Source: DATARH01 sp963712835
GTDB lineage: Bacteria > Pseudomonadota > Alphaproteobacteria > ATCC43930 > CGMCC-115725
Direction: 5' to 3'
Assembly (NCBI GenBank): GCA_963712835.1
Contig: CAVQJJ010000018.1
Span: forward strand, 72,241 to 136,240
DNA: 64,000 nucleotides
The notes under the pieces were generated by a model that did no database searches, was not told the origin of the DNA, and saw nothing but the letters and a program-made list of their open reading frames with translations. A program made the position numbers and the translations under genes. Below, one piece after another: positions 8,607-17,675 of this stretch (positions within the stretch are counted from its first letter, which is position 1; every line of letters starts with the position of its first letter).

Positions 8607-10253
8607 ATGATGAGAGGGCGTAAAATCGGCACCATCGCGGCGCTTGGCGGCAGCACGGCAGCGTTGGCGATGCTGACCGGGTTGAGCGGCGCCCGCGCCG
8701 ACGATCTGCAGATCAACCAGCAGCTCCTCAACACGCGGATCGACCAGCTCGCCGCCGTCGGCGAAAACCCCGGCCAGGGCAACCAGTTCTCGGTCGACCA
8801 GAACCCGGCGACGGGCGCGGCGGTCACCGCCGGCAGCTTCCCGCGCTCGATCCTGATCCCCGGCACCGACACCTCGATCAAGATCTACGGCCAGATCACC
8901 GAGATCATGGATTACTACATGTCGGGCGGCGGCAGCGCGGTCAATGCCAGCCCGCAGAACACCACGGTCGGCGACAACGGCACCGTGCAGGCGATCTCGC
9001 TGCGCGGCAGTGTCGCCTCGACCCGCGGCAACGGCGTGTTCCTGACCTCGCCGCGTGAGTCGAAGATCGGTTTCGAGACGCGAACCCCAACCCCGTTCGG
9101 CGAGGCGCGCACCGTGTTGGAGTTCGACTGGGCCGGCTCGACCGCCTTCGCGCCGGGCGGCAGCGACCCGACCTCGGTCTCCGACAATTTGCTGCCCCGC
9201 CTGCGTTATGCCTACGGCACGTTGGGCGGGTTCCTCGCCGGTCAGGCGACCTCGAACTTTTCCGACCCGGACGCCAACGCCGAAACCCTCGACTTCGGCG
9301 GCAATGTCGGCGAACCGGGCCACGTCCGCATCCCGCAGATCCGCTACACGATGCCGGCCTGGTGGGGCGCTTCGTTCTCGGTCTCGGCGGAAACTCCGGA
9401 CACCATCATCGCCAACCCGAACGGGCTTGAGGCGTCCGACGCGGGCGTCGTGCCGGTCCTGACCACGACCTGCCCGACCGGCGCGACCGGCTCGGTCAGC
9501 ACGGCGGCGGCCTCGACCTGCACCACCGCGCTGCTGACCAGCGGCAACACCCCGCTCAACATCGCCAAGTCGACCGCGCCCGACCTGACCGCGGCCTGGT
9601 ATCTGCCGCAGCCCTGGGGCCATATCGACCTGTCCGGCGTGCTGCGCCCCGGCATCGATGTGACCGACGGCCGCTTCTTCGACCATCAGTTCATCGGCTA
9701 CGGCGGTCATCTCGGCTTCGACATCAAGCCGGGCTGGATGGGCTGGGTGAAGGACGACATCATCGCCCACTTCACCATCGGCGACACGATCGGCCCGTAC
9801 CTCAACAGCAGCACCAACTTCGACATCGCGACCAACTACGGCGCCGCGTCGACCTCGGCGGTGACCGGCACCTACGGTGGTCTCAACGTGCCGGCGACGG
9901 CGGCCAATGCCGCGCTGATCCGCTTCAAGCCGACCCAGGAGATGGGCGCGGAGATCGGCTACCAGCATTGGTGGGCCAGCAATCTGCGCAGCAACCTCAG
10001 CGGCGGCTTCAACGCGCATTACGGCATCCCGATCTCGCTGGTCAACTCGACCGGGACCGGCGTGGCGGCGGCGACCGGCGGCCAGGCGGCATCGATCAAC
10101 AAGCAGCTGATCACGATGCACGCCAACCTGATCTGGAACCCGGTGTCGTTTGTCGATGTTGGCCTCGAGTACGTGTGGGGCCAGCGCACCGTGCTGAACA
10201 ACCAGACGGCGACGATGAACGTGCTGATCAGCAAGTTCGCGTTCCGCTTCTAG
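8607..10253 (+). CDS. DcaP-like outer membrane porin
   Basis: This 548-residue protein begins with a clear signal peptide (cleavage after ARA, about residue 31). A short coiled segment (LLNTRIDQLAAVG) precedes the barrel, which opens with FPRSILIPGTDTSIKIYGQI, the start typical of DcaP-like trimeric porins. The last residue is Phe in SKFAFRF, as expected for BAM-assembled barrels. It should form a channel for small anionic or aromatic solutes in the outer membrane. ATG 8607 follows GGGAGGGGG with good spacing, and a strong terminator lies 29 nt after the stop. Confidence 0.85.
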   Translation: MMRGRKIGTIAALGGSTAALAMLTGLSGARADDLQINQQLLNTRIDQLAAVGENPGQGNQFSVDQNPATGAAVTAGSFPRSILIPGTDTSIKIYGQITEIMDYYMSGGGSAVNASPQNTTVGDNGTVQAISLRGSVASTRGNGVFLTSPRESKIGFETRTPTPFGEARTVLEFDWAGSTAFAPGGSDPTSVSDNLLPRLRYAYGTLGGFLAGQATSNFSDPDANAETLDFGGNVGEPGHVRIPQIRYTMPAWWGASFSVSAETPDTIIANPNGLEASDAGVVPVLTTTCPTGATGSVSTAAASTCTTALLTSGNTPLNIAKSTAPDLTAAWYLPQPWGHIDLSGVLRPGIDVTDGRFFDHQFIGYGGHLGFDIKPGWMGWVKDDIIAHFTIGDTIGPYLNSSTNFDIATNYGAASTSAVTGTYGGLNVPATAANAALIRFKPTQEMGAEIGYQHWWASNLRSNLSGGFNAHYGIPISLVNSTGTGVAAATGGQAASINKQLITMHANLIWNPVSFVDVGLEYVWGQRTVLNNQTATMNVLISKFAFRF

Positions 10254-10281
10254 CCTGCTCCGCTCACCCGAGCGGCACGAG

Positions 10282-10312
10282 AAACCCGCCGGCCAACGCC
10301 GGCGGGTTTTTC
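10282..10312 (+). terminator. Rho-independent terminator after the porin
   Basis: An 11-bp perfect stem (10283-10293 with 10298-10308), a 4-nt loop CAAC and a run of T residues follow the porin stop. It makes the porin monocistronic. Confidence 0.9.
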
Positions 10313-10446
10313 TGTGAGCGTGGCGATCGCGCTGGAATCAGGCGCAGCGGTTTAGCGCTGGCGTTTCGGCCATCGTTTCGGCACGCTGATGAGCAGAGCC
10401 GCACGGCCGTTATCGGTCGTGCCTCCGCAACTTCCCGAAGGACCCG

Positions 10447-11400
10447 ATGCCGGCGCAACAGCCATCCTGCGTGGTACTTGGAGGCGGCGGGTTTATCGGC
10501 ACCAATCTCTGCCGCCGGCTCCTGAAGTCGGGTCATCGCGTTCGCGCGTTTGGCCGGAATTGCCACTTCCCGAACGATCTGCGCGGCGTGGAGTGGTATC
10601 AGGGAGACTTCACCGACCCCGATTCGGTAGCCGCAGCCATAGAGACGTTCGACGTCGTCTTTCATCTCGTTCATGGCGCCATGCCGCAGGCCGCCAATCT
10701 CGCCATGACTGCCGATGTACAACACAACGTGATCCCGTCGATCACGCTGATGGAGTTGTGCGGCAAGCTCGGCGTGAAACGGGTGGTCTTCTCATCGTCC
10801 GGCGGCACGGTTTACGGTCGACCGCAGCAAATTCCCACCCCGGAACTCGCCCCCACCGAACCGATCTGCGCCTACGGCATCAGCAAGCTCGCGGTCGAGA
10901 AATACCTCGTGCTGTTCGAGCATTTGCAGTCCCTCGATTATCGCGTGCTGCGTATCGCCAACCCATTCGGACCCTATCAGATTGCCTGGAAGGGCCAGGG
11001 CTTCATCGCCGCCGCGGTCGCCCGCGCGCTCAACCATCAGCAGATTGAAATCTGGGGCGACGGCTCGGTGGTTCGCGATTTCATTTTCATCGACGATGTT
11101 ATCGACGCCTTCGAAGCCGCCGCGCGCAATACCAGCGACCAGCGGGTCTTCAATATCGGCACGGGTTTAGGCAGAAAGCTCGATGACGTGCTCGCGACAA
11201 TCGAGCGGATCCTTGGTGTAAGGCTGAACATCAAGCGGCTCTCCAGCCGCTCGGTCGACACGCCAGTCTCGGTCGTCGCCATCGACCGCGCCCGCGAGGT
11301 GCTGAAATGGTCGCCGAAAACGCCCTTCGAGACCGGGCTCGCCCAAACCATCGAATGGACACGCCAAAACCGGCCGGAAATCGACCGGCTCTTCCGCTAG
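10447..11400 (+). CDS. NAD-dependent epimerase/dehydratase (extended SDR)
   Basis: The 317-residue protein has the extended SDR pattern: GGGGFIG (12-18) for NAD binding, Ser116-118 in VVFSSSGGTVYG, and the catalytic Tyr143-x3-Lys147 (YGISK). RIANPFGPYQ and VVRDFIFIDDVIDAF are typical of UDP-glucose 4-epimerase-like enzymes acting on nucleotide sugars. The exact sugar is not readable. It stands alone after the porin terminator, and its 3' end abuts a glycosyltransferase remnant on the other strand, so it may once have belonged to a surface-sugar locus. ATG 10447 was chosen because the fold begins a few residues later. Confidence 0.85.
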   Translation: MPAQQPSCVVLGGGGFIGTNLCRRLLKSGHRVRAFGRNCHFPNDLRGVEWYQGDFTDPDSVAAAIETFDVVFHLVHGAMPQAANLAMTADVQHNVIPSITLMELCGKLGVKRVVFSSSGGTVYGRPQQIPTPELAPTEPICAYGISKLAVEKYLVLFEHLQSLDYRVLRIANPFGPYQIAWKGQGFIAAAVARALNHQQIEIWGDGSVVRDFIFIDDVIDAFEAAARNTSDQRVFNIGTGLGRKLDDVLATIERILGVRLNIKRLSSRSVDTPVSVVAIDRAREVLKWSPKTPFETGLAQTIEWTRQNRPEIDRLFR

Positions 11401-11720
11401 TCAGGCATCGATAGCCGCACCGCGAAATCGCTCGGTGGCGCGCCGCACTGGTGGCGCTCCCACGCGTATGATAGGCGTCCTCGATGTGGCGGCGAAACCG
11501 GTCGGTGTCGAATAACGGGCAGCTCTGGCGGTTGCGGTCGAGCTTTGCCCGAACTTGCGCGAGCATGCTCGGGTCGCGCACCAATTTGGCGCCAGCGCCT
11601 CGTAATCCGCGAGATGGTCGGTGATCATCTCGGGCAAGTCGACCGCGCGCAGGAGGCCACCGGCGACACGTGCCGCCAAGCTCGACCCAGCACAATAAGA
11701 CAAGCGCCACAATATTCTTT
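11401..11720 (-). pseudogene. Remnant of a SPINDLY-type O-GlcNAc transferase (GT41) C-terminus
   Basis: Two overlapping frames on the minus strand carry pieces of the conserved GT41 tail: SLAARVAGGLLRAVDLPEMI and DHLADYEALA in one frame, then LVRDPSMLAQVRAKLDRNR and CPLFDTDRFRRHIEDAYH in another, with a further shift before the end. Only about 100 of the usual 600-plus residues remain. The N-terminal TPR and most of the catalytic domain are missing; the sequence stops just before the ispG stop codon. It is a decayed fragment, not an expressed enzyme. Confidence 0.7.
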
Positions 11721-11725
11721 GAATT

Positions 11726-12856
11726 CTATTGCGCCGGTTCGAGCACCGGCTCGGCCGCCTTGGCCGCCTCGATCTCCGCCGCCTTCTTCTCGACTAGGTC
11801 GACTAGGTGATCGACGATGCTCTCATCCCGGAGCCGGTGATCGGTGACGCCGCTCAGATAAATCTGATGCGTGTTGTTGCCGCCGCCGGTAAGGCCGATA
11901 TCGGTCTCGCGCGCCTCGCCGGGACCGTTTACGACGCAGCCGATCACCGAAAGCGTGAGCGGCGTGGTGATGTGGGCGAGCCGCTCCTCGAGCGCGGCCA
12001 CGGTGTTGATGACCTCGAACTGCTGGCGGGCGCAGGACGGACACGAGATCACCGTCACGCCGCGCCGCCGCAGCCCGAGCGACTTCAGCATGTCGAAACC
12101 GACCTTGACCTCCTCGACAGGGTCGGCCGACAGCGAGACGCGGATCGTGTCGCCGATGCCAGCCCATAGCAGCATGCCCATGCCGATCGAGGATTTGACG
12201 GTGCCGGCTCTCAGCCCGCCAGCCTCGGTGATGCCGAGATGCAGTGGGTAGTCGCAGGCCTCGGCAAGCTGCTGGTAGGCCGCGACCGCGAGGAACACAT
12301 CCGACGCCTTGCAGGAAATCTTGAACTCGAAGAAGTCGTTATCTTCGAGGATCTTGGCGTGGAACAGCGCGCTTTCGACCATCGCTTCCGGGCACGGCTC
12401 GCCGTATTTCTCTAAGAGGTCGCGTTCGAGCGAGCCGGCATTGACGCCGATGCGCATCGAGCAGCCATAATCCTTCGCCGCCTTCACCACCTCGCGCACC
12501 CGTTCGGGCGAGCCGATATTGCCGGGGTTGATGCGCAAGCAGGAAGCGCCGCTTTCCGCCGCCTCGATCGCCCGCCGATAGTGGAAATGGATATCGGCGA
12601 CGATCGGCACCTTCACTTCCTTGACGATCTGCTTCAGCGCCAGCGCCGAGTCCTTATCAGGGCAGGAGATGCGGACGATGTCCGCGCCGGCGCGCTCCAG
12701 CGCCTGCACCTGCTCGACGGTCGCCTTGACGTCGCGCGTCACGGTGTTGGTCATGGACTGCACGGTAATCGGCGCATCGCCGCCGACAGGCACGTTGCCG
12801 ACGTAGATTTTGCGGCAGGCGCGGCGGTGTATATCGCGGTACGGGCGAACGCTCAT
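11726..12856 (-). CDS. ispG: 4-hydroxy-3-methylbut-2-enyl diphosphate synthase
   Basis: This 376-residue protein is IspG/GcpE, which reductively converts methylerythritol cyclodiphosphate to HMBPP in the MEP isoprenoid pathway in the cytosol. The [4Fe-4S] ligands are visible as Cys272 and Cys275 in SCPSCARQQF and Cys307 in IGCVVNGPGEA. The N-terminal barrel motifs VQSMTNT, VADIHFHY and RINPGNIG are also present. The start follows GAGGAG. It is the last gene of the minus-strand run beginning at lysC. The tail after about residue 355 is a variable Ala/Glu-rich extension. Confidence 0.97.
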   Translation of the reverse strand: MSVRPYRDIHRRACRKIYVGNVPVGGDAPITVQSMTNTVTRDVKATVEQVQALERAGADIVRISCPDKDSALALKQIVKEVKVPIVADIHFHYRRAIEAAESGASCLRINPGNIGSPERVREVVKAAKDYGCSMRIGVNAGSLERDLLEKYGEPCPEAMVESALFHAKILEDNDFFEFKISCKASDVFLAVAAYQQLAEACDYPLHLGITEAGGLRAGTVKSSIGMGMLLWAGIGDTIRVSLSADPVEEVKVGFDMLKSLGLRRRGVTVISCPSCARQQFEVINTVAALEERLAHITTPLTLSVIGCVVNGPGEARETDIGLTGGGNNTHQIYLSGVTDHRLRDESIVDHLVDLVEKKAAEIEAAKAAEPVLEPAQ

Positions 12857-12921
12857 CTGCTCCTCGCGGGATTTCTTGCCAGCGTTATAGAACGCCTGGG
12901 TTACAGAAGGAAGTCACGGCT

Positions 12922-14148
12922 CTAACCGTGAACGGCGGTGCCGGCCGCAAGCTCCGTCGGATCGAGCACGACATCGCGGCGCAGCGCGCCGATTCCGCCG
13001 ATCGACGGCGCCGCCTTGCCGTCCACCGCGATCTCCAGCGCGCCGGCATTTCCGGTGCGCAGCGACAAGCCGCTTCGCTGCGGCACGGTATAGGTCTCGC
13101 CCGACTTGAGGACACGCGAGAACACGATCGACTGATCGGAGGCGCGCACCTGTATCCAGCAATCGGCGAGCGCCTTGATGGTGACCTTGCCACCGGCAGG
13201 CGACGCGGGCGTCGCCGGCGTTGTCGTCGCCTGGGGCGCAGGAGATGCCGCTGTGACCGACGCCATCTGCGGCGGCTGCGATGCCGGCACCGGCGGCGCA
13301 GCCTGCTGAGCGGCTACCGGAGGCGCGGTCGGCGGCACGGCCGGTTGCGCTGCTACCGGCGGCGCGGTCTGCTGGACTGTTTGCGGCGGCGCACCGGAAG
13401 GTGCGGGGCTCGGCGGCGCATTGCGCGGGATCGGGGTCAGCAACGCACCGGGCGCAAGATTGCCGCCCGACGCCGATTGACCTTGCGGCCCGCTCGTCGG
13501 AGCTGTCCCGGGCACCGACGGGGAGGCTGACGCTGGTGTCGGAGCCGACCCCGCCGCCGCGCCATAGAGATTCGACTGCACCGGCGATTGCGTGCTGTCC
13601 GAGGCGGCAGCAGGCGTGGGCGGAGTAGCGGCCGGCGCGACAGCTGGCGCCGGCGGCGGCTGCAGCGATGCGGGAACCGCGGCGACGCGCTCCGGCCGAT
13701 TGCGCTCCTCGGTCGACAAGTAATACCAGATGCCGTAGCCGCACAGCGCCAAGATCAGCGCGATAAGGACCAGCGCGCCACCCGGCAGGCTGCGCTCGCC
13801 GAGCGGCACGGGCAGCGTCAAATCGGGGCGTGCGGTGACCCCCGCCGCCTCGGCCTTGAAGCGCGTCAGCACGGCCTCGGAATCGAGGCCGAGAAAATCC
13901 GCATAGGCGCGCACGAAGCCGATTGCGTAAGTCGGGCCGGGCAGATCGTGGGTGCGGCCCTGTTCGAGGGCCGCGAGATAGGCGGGTTTGATGCGCAGCA
14001 TCGTGCCGATCTCGTCGAGGTCGAGACCGAGATCCTCGCGCCGCTCCTGCAGCAGCTCGCCAATCAGCCGCATGCGCGGCTGCAGCCGCGCCTGCTCATC
14101 GGGCGGGCCTTCGCCAAACGGCGTTCTGATACGCTGGAAAAACGTCAC
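12922..14148 (-). CDS. RodZ-like helix-turn-helix membrane protein with DUF4115
   Basis: The layout is that of RodZ: a cytoplasmic HTH (GELLQERREDLGLDLDEIG and then LRIKPAYLAALEQGR), one transmembrane helix (LVLIALILALCGYGIWYYL), a long Pro/Ala-rich periplasmic linker and a C-terminal DUF4115 beta-domain (KALADCWIQVRASDQ). RodZ links MreB to the cell-wall elongation machinery. The start is uncertain: the frame is open to TTG 14217, GTG 14148 is used here because it gives a normal N-terminal length, and ATG 14073 is the shortest option. It sits between ptsP and ispG, a common order in alphaproteobacteria. Confidence 0.85.
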   Translation of the reverse strand: MTFFQRIRTPFGEGPPDEQARLQPRMRLIGELLQERREDLGLDLDEIGTMLRIKPAYLAALEQGRTHDLPGPTYAIGFVRAYADFLGLDSEAVLTRFKAEAAGVTARPDLTLPVPLGERSLPGGALVLIALILALCGYGIWYYLSTEERNRPERVAAVPASLQPPPAPAVAPAATPPTPAAASDSTQSPVQSNLYGAAAGSAPTPASASPSVPGTAPTSGPQGQSASGGNLAPGALLTPIPRNAPPSPAPSGAPPQTVQQTAPPVAAQPAVPPTAPPVAAQQAAPPVPASQPPQMASVTAASPAPQATTTPATPASPAGGKVTIKALADCWIQVRASDQSIVFSRVLKSGETYTVPQRSGLSLRTGNAGALEIAVDGKAAPSIGGIGALRRDVVLDPTELAAGTAVHG

Positions 14149-14226
14149 GCCATGTACCCGCTTGCGCGGGCCCCTAGACTGAACCGGGCAGGGAACATTA
14201 CACGGCCCCCACCGCAACGGCGGCCA

Positions 14227-16578
14227 TCATAGCGCCACCCCATGGTCGCGCGCATAGGCTTCGAGCCGATGGCGCAGCGAGTGGTCGGGCCGCTCGCCGA
14301 TTTCAGCCAAATAGCGTGCGGCGCCGGCGGCGTCGAGACTGCGGATCATCGTCTTTACGGGCCCGAGCGCCGCCGCGGTCAGCGACAGCGTCCGGAAGCC
14401 GAGCGCAATCAGCGCCATCGCATCGACCGGGCTGCCCGCCATCTCGCCGCACATGCTGAGCAGCACATTGGCGGCGGCGCATTTGGCGATAACCTCGCGC
14501 AGCAGCGCCACGATTGGCGCCGACAACAGATCGTAGCGGTCGGCGAGGCGCGGGTTGCCGCGGTCGCTGGCAAAGAGAAACTGCGCCAGGTCGTTGGTGC
14601 CGATCGAGAGAAAATCGATGCGCTTCAGGAGCTCCGGCAGCTGCCACAGCAATGACGGCACCTCCAGCATCACCCCGACCTTGACCGAGCGCGGCGGCGC
14701 GTAACCCTCGGCCGTTGCCCGTCGCCGTTCCATGTCGAGCAGCCGACGCGCAGCGTCAAATTCGGCGACTTCGGCGATCATCGGGAACTTGACCCAAAGG
14801 TCGCGCCCCGAGGCCGCCCGCAGCAGCGCGCGGAGTTGCTGGCGCAGCATCGCCGGGCGATCGAGACCGATACGAATAGCCCGCCATCCCATCGCCGGAT
14901 TGTCCTCGGCGTCATGGTCCAGATAGGGCAGCACCTTGTCGCCGCCGATATCGAGCGTGCGAAACACGATCTGCCGCTCGCCGACCTGCTCGAAGGCGCG
15001 CCGATAAAAGCCTGTCTGATCGGCGACGTCGGGGAAGGCGTCGCGCGTCAGCAGCGGAATTTCGGTGCGGAAGAGGCCCACGCCTTCCGCCCCGGTCGCC
15101 GCCACCTGCACGAGGTCGATGAGCAGCCCGGCGTTGAGCAAGAGCCGCACCGCCACACCGTCGCGCGTTACCGCGGGCTGATCGCGCAGCGTCTCGTAAT
15201 GGGCGCGGCGACGGGTGCGTGCGGCGATCGCCTCCTCGACCGATTGCTGCATGTCCTCGCTCGGCCGGATCAGCACCTGGCCGTGGTCGCCATCGACGAC
15301 AATAAGGTCGCCGCTCTCGGTGCGGCTCGTCGCGTCCTCGACCCGGCCGACCACCGGGATGTCGAAGGCCCGCGCGACGATCGCGACATGCGCGGTCGGC
15401 GACCCCTCCTCCAGCACCAAGCCGCGCACGCGGCGATGGGCGTAGTCGAGCAGCTCGGCCGGGCCCATCGAATGCGCGACGAGGATGAACTCGGGCGGCA
15501 GCACGCCCATCTCGCCGCCGACAAGGCCGCCAGCAAGAAAGTGCTGCAGCCGGTTGGCGAGGTCTTCGAGATCCATGAGCCGCTCGCGCAGATAGGGATC
15601 GGATATCTGCATCATGCGGGTACGCGTTTCCTCTCGAATCTTCTGCACTGCCGCCTCGGCGGTGAGACCGCTGCGCACCGCATCGGTAATGCGCCCCAGC
15701 CAGCCGCGATCGGCGGCGAACATGCGGTAGGCTTCGATGATGTCGCGGTGCTCGCCGGCGCCGAGCCCGCGGCTGGTGACGACGAGATCGTCGATCGCGC
15801 TCTGCATCGCGCCAACGGCCCGGTCGAGGCGCGCCAGTTCAGCCTCGATATCCTCCGCGACGACCTGACGAATCACCAGCTTCGGCATGTGCAGCACGGC
15901 CGGGCCGACCGCCAGGCCCTCGTTCAGCCGCACGCCCGCAAGCCGCACCGGCAGCAGCGCGCCGCTGCTGCTTTGCGCCAATTCCAGTGGATTCACCAGC
16001 TCGCCGCTGGCGATCAGCTCGGCGACGATCATCGCGATCGTTTGCGCGATCTCGATCTCGTCCTCGGTGTAGCGGCGCGGCGTGCGGTTCTGCACCACCA
16101 GCACACCGAGCACCCGACCGCCGCGCAGGATTGGCACACCCATCAGCGAGTGGTAGATCTCCTCGCCGGTCTCTGGCCGGTACGCGAAATCGGCATGCGT
16201 CTGCGCGTCGGCGAGCGCCAGCGGCCGGGCAGTCGCGGCGATGACGCCGACAAGGCCCTCGCCCACCCGCAACCGGGTACGATGCACGGCTTCGGGCCGC
16301 AACCCTTCGGTGGCGAACAGCTCGAGCACCTCGCCGGCGCGCATCACGTAGATCGAGCACACCTCGGCGACCATCTCGGCCGCCACCAGCAGGACGATAC
16401 GGTCGAGTCGCTCTTGCGCGGCGCCTGACGCCGCCATGACGTCGCGCAGCCGGCGCAGCAGGCGGCGCGTTCCGGTCGCCGGCGCGTTTGGCGGCGAGGC
16501 TCCCGGCCGCGGCCCCGACGGGCCACCCGGAGAGGTCGCCGGCGCGGCCGTTGGGGTGCTTCCGGGAAGGTCGTTCAT
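14227..16578 (-). CDS. ptsP: Phosphoenolpyruvate-protein phosphotransferase, EI-Ntr type
   Basis: The 783-residue protein has a Pro/Gly-rich N-terminus, a GAF domain (about 50-195) and a full enzyme I: the phospho-accepting His397 in EEGSPTAHVAIVARA, and the PEP-binding barrel with GLFRTEIPLL, TLDIGGDKVLPYL and LSMCGEMAG. It starts the nitrogen-branch phosphorelay (PtsP to PtsO to PtsN), which signals nitrogen and potassium status rather than taking up sugar. Its ATG overlaps the stop of the nitronate monooxygenase gene (ATGA). PtsO and PtsN are not in this window. Confidence 0.95.
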   Translation of the reverse strand: MNDLPGSTPTAAPATSPGGPSGPRPGASPPNAPATGTRRLLRRLRDVMAASGAAQERLDRIVLLVAAEMVAEVCSIYVMRAGEVLELFATEGLRPEAVHRTRLRVGEGLVGVIAATARPLALADAQTHADFAYRPETGEEIYHSLMGVPILRGGRVLGVLVVQNRTPRRYTEDEIEIAQTIAMIVAELIASGELVNPLELAQSSSGALLPVRLAGVRLNEGLAVGPAVLHMPKLVIRQVVAEDIEAELARLDRAVGAMQSAIDDLVVTSRGLGAGEHRDIIEAYRMFAADRGWLGRITDAVRSGLTAEAAVQKIREETRTRMMQISDPYLRERLMDLEDLANRLQHFLAGGLVGGEMGVLPPEFILVAHSMGPAELLDYAHRRVRGLVLEEGSPTAHVAIVARAFDIPVVGRVEDATSRTESGDLIVVDGDHGQVLIRPSEDMQQSVEEAIAARTRRRAHYETLRDQPAVTRDGVAVRLLLNAGLLIDLVQVAATGAEGVGLFRTEIPLLTRDAFPDVADQTGFYRRAFEQVGERQIVFRTLDIGGDKVLPYLDHDAEDNPAMGWRAIRIGLDRPAMLRQQLRALLRAASGRDLWVKFPMIAEVAEFDAARRLLDMERRRATAEGYAPPRSVKVGVMLEVPSLLWQLPELLKRIDFLSIGTNDLAQFLFASDRGNPRLADRYDLLSAPIVALLREVIAKCAAANVLLSMCGEMAGSPVDAMALIALGFRTLSLTAAALGPVKTMIRSLDAAGAARYLAEIGERPDHSLRHRLEAYARDHGVAL

Positions 16579-17675
16579 TTTCCCTGGTCCCGGCCCTCCG
16601 CCCGGCGGCGCGCCTCAATCGCCGCCAGCGCCTGCTCGAGCAGCTCGTGGACGATTTCGACCGTGCTCTGCTCACGCAACACGAGGCCGACGCTCTGTCC
16701 GGCCATCAGCGATCCGCCCTCGACATCGCCGTCGATCACCGCGCGGCGCAGCGCCCCGGCCCAGAAATGCTCGATCTCGAGCTGCGCGTCCTTCTGGCTC
16801 AGCTCGCCGGCGGTGAAGCGCTCGATGACCTCACGCTGGATTTGCGCGAAGCGCTCTGTCGCCGGATTGGCAAGCGCGCGCACCGGAATCACCGGGAAGC
16901 GCGTATCGACCTGCATCGAAGGCACCGCGTCGCGCGCCGAGGCGCGGATAAAGGCGCGCTTGAAATTGGGATGTGCGATCAACTCATGCGCGCAGACAAA
17001 GCGCGTACCGAGCTGCACCCCGGCGGCGCCCATCTCCAGATAGGATCGGATCGCCTCGCCGCGCCCGATGCCGCCGGCCACGAACACCGGCACCTCGCCC
17101 ATATGCGGCAGCACCTCCTGCGCCAGCACCGCGGTCGACACCGGGCCGATATGGCCGCCCGCCTCGCTGCCCTCGATGACGATCGCCTCGGCGCCGCTGC
17201 GCACCAGCTTCTTCGCCAGCACCAGCGCCGGTGCGAAGCACACGGCGCGCGCGCCGCCGTCGCGGATGCGCGCGATCGCCGCTCCCGGCGGTATACCACC
17301 CGCGAGCACCACATGCCCTACCCGATGCGCCAGGCAGACGTCGATGAGCTCCATGAGCTGCGGGTGCATGGTGATGAGGTTGACGCCGAACGGCCGGTCG
17401 GTCAGCGCAGCGGTAGCCTCGATTTCCGTTGCCAGCAGTTCGGGCGACATCGAGCCCGAGGCGATGACCCCGAATCCGCCGGCATTAGAGATCGCCGCGA
17501 CGAGGTTGCGCTCCGACACCCAGGTCATCGCGCCGCCCATCACCGCGAGCTCGGTGCCAAGAAAATCGCGGCCCCGCGCCCACAACCGGTCGAGCACCAC
17601 GCGCGCGCGCCTGGCGCCCGCCGTATCGCGCGGGTGCGCATCGAGCCGATCGTCGGCGATAAAGGCGGCGGTCAT
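16575..17675 (-). CDS. Nitronate monooxygenase (2-nitropropane dioxygenase family)
   Basis: The 366-residue protein is an FMN-dependent NPD-family TIM barrel. Recognisable segments are ELAVMGGAMTWVS at the N-terminus, NAGGFGVIASGSM, GVNLITMHPQ, VIEGSEAGGHIG (phosphate/flavin binding and the usual catalytic His region) and VFVAGGIGRGEAI with MGAAGVQLGTRF. Family members oxidise nitronates or act as enoyl-ACP reductase-like enzymes, and the specific substrate is uncertain. It is coupled by ATGA overlaps both to lysC upstream and to ptsP downstream. Confidence 0.88.
   Translation of the reverse strand: MTAAFIADDRLDAHPRDTAGARRARVVLDRLWARGRDFLGTELAVMGGAMTWVSERNLVAAISNAGGFGVIASGSMSPELLATEIEATAALTDRPFGVNLITMHPQLMELIDVCLAHRVGHVVLAGGIPPGAAIARIRDGGARAVCFAPALVLAKKLVRSGAEAIVIEGSEAGGHIGPVSTAVLAQEVLPHMGEVPVFVAGGIGRGEAIRSYLEMGAAGVQLGTRFVCAHELIAHPNFKRAFIRASARDAVPSMQVDTRFPVIPVRALANPATERFAQIQREVIERFTAGELSQKDAQLEIEHFWAGALRRAVIDGDVEGGSLMAGQSVGLVLREQSTVEIVHELLEQALAAIEARRRAEGRDQGK

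Noticed and set aside
8448..10121. A 557-residue leftward frame
   Set aside because: Antisense to the porin; Arg/Gly/Ala/Asp-rich shadow of GC-rich coding DNA with no domain.
11722..11733. A 12-base match AATTCTATTGCG at two remnant ends (also 30137-30148)
   Set aside because: Many 12-base matches are expected by chance in 64 kb, and the flanks differ.
14836..16428. A 530-residue rightward frame
   Set aside because: Antisense to ptsP and rich in Arg/His/Gln; no family signature.
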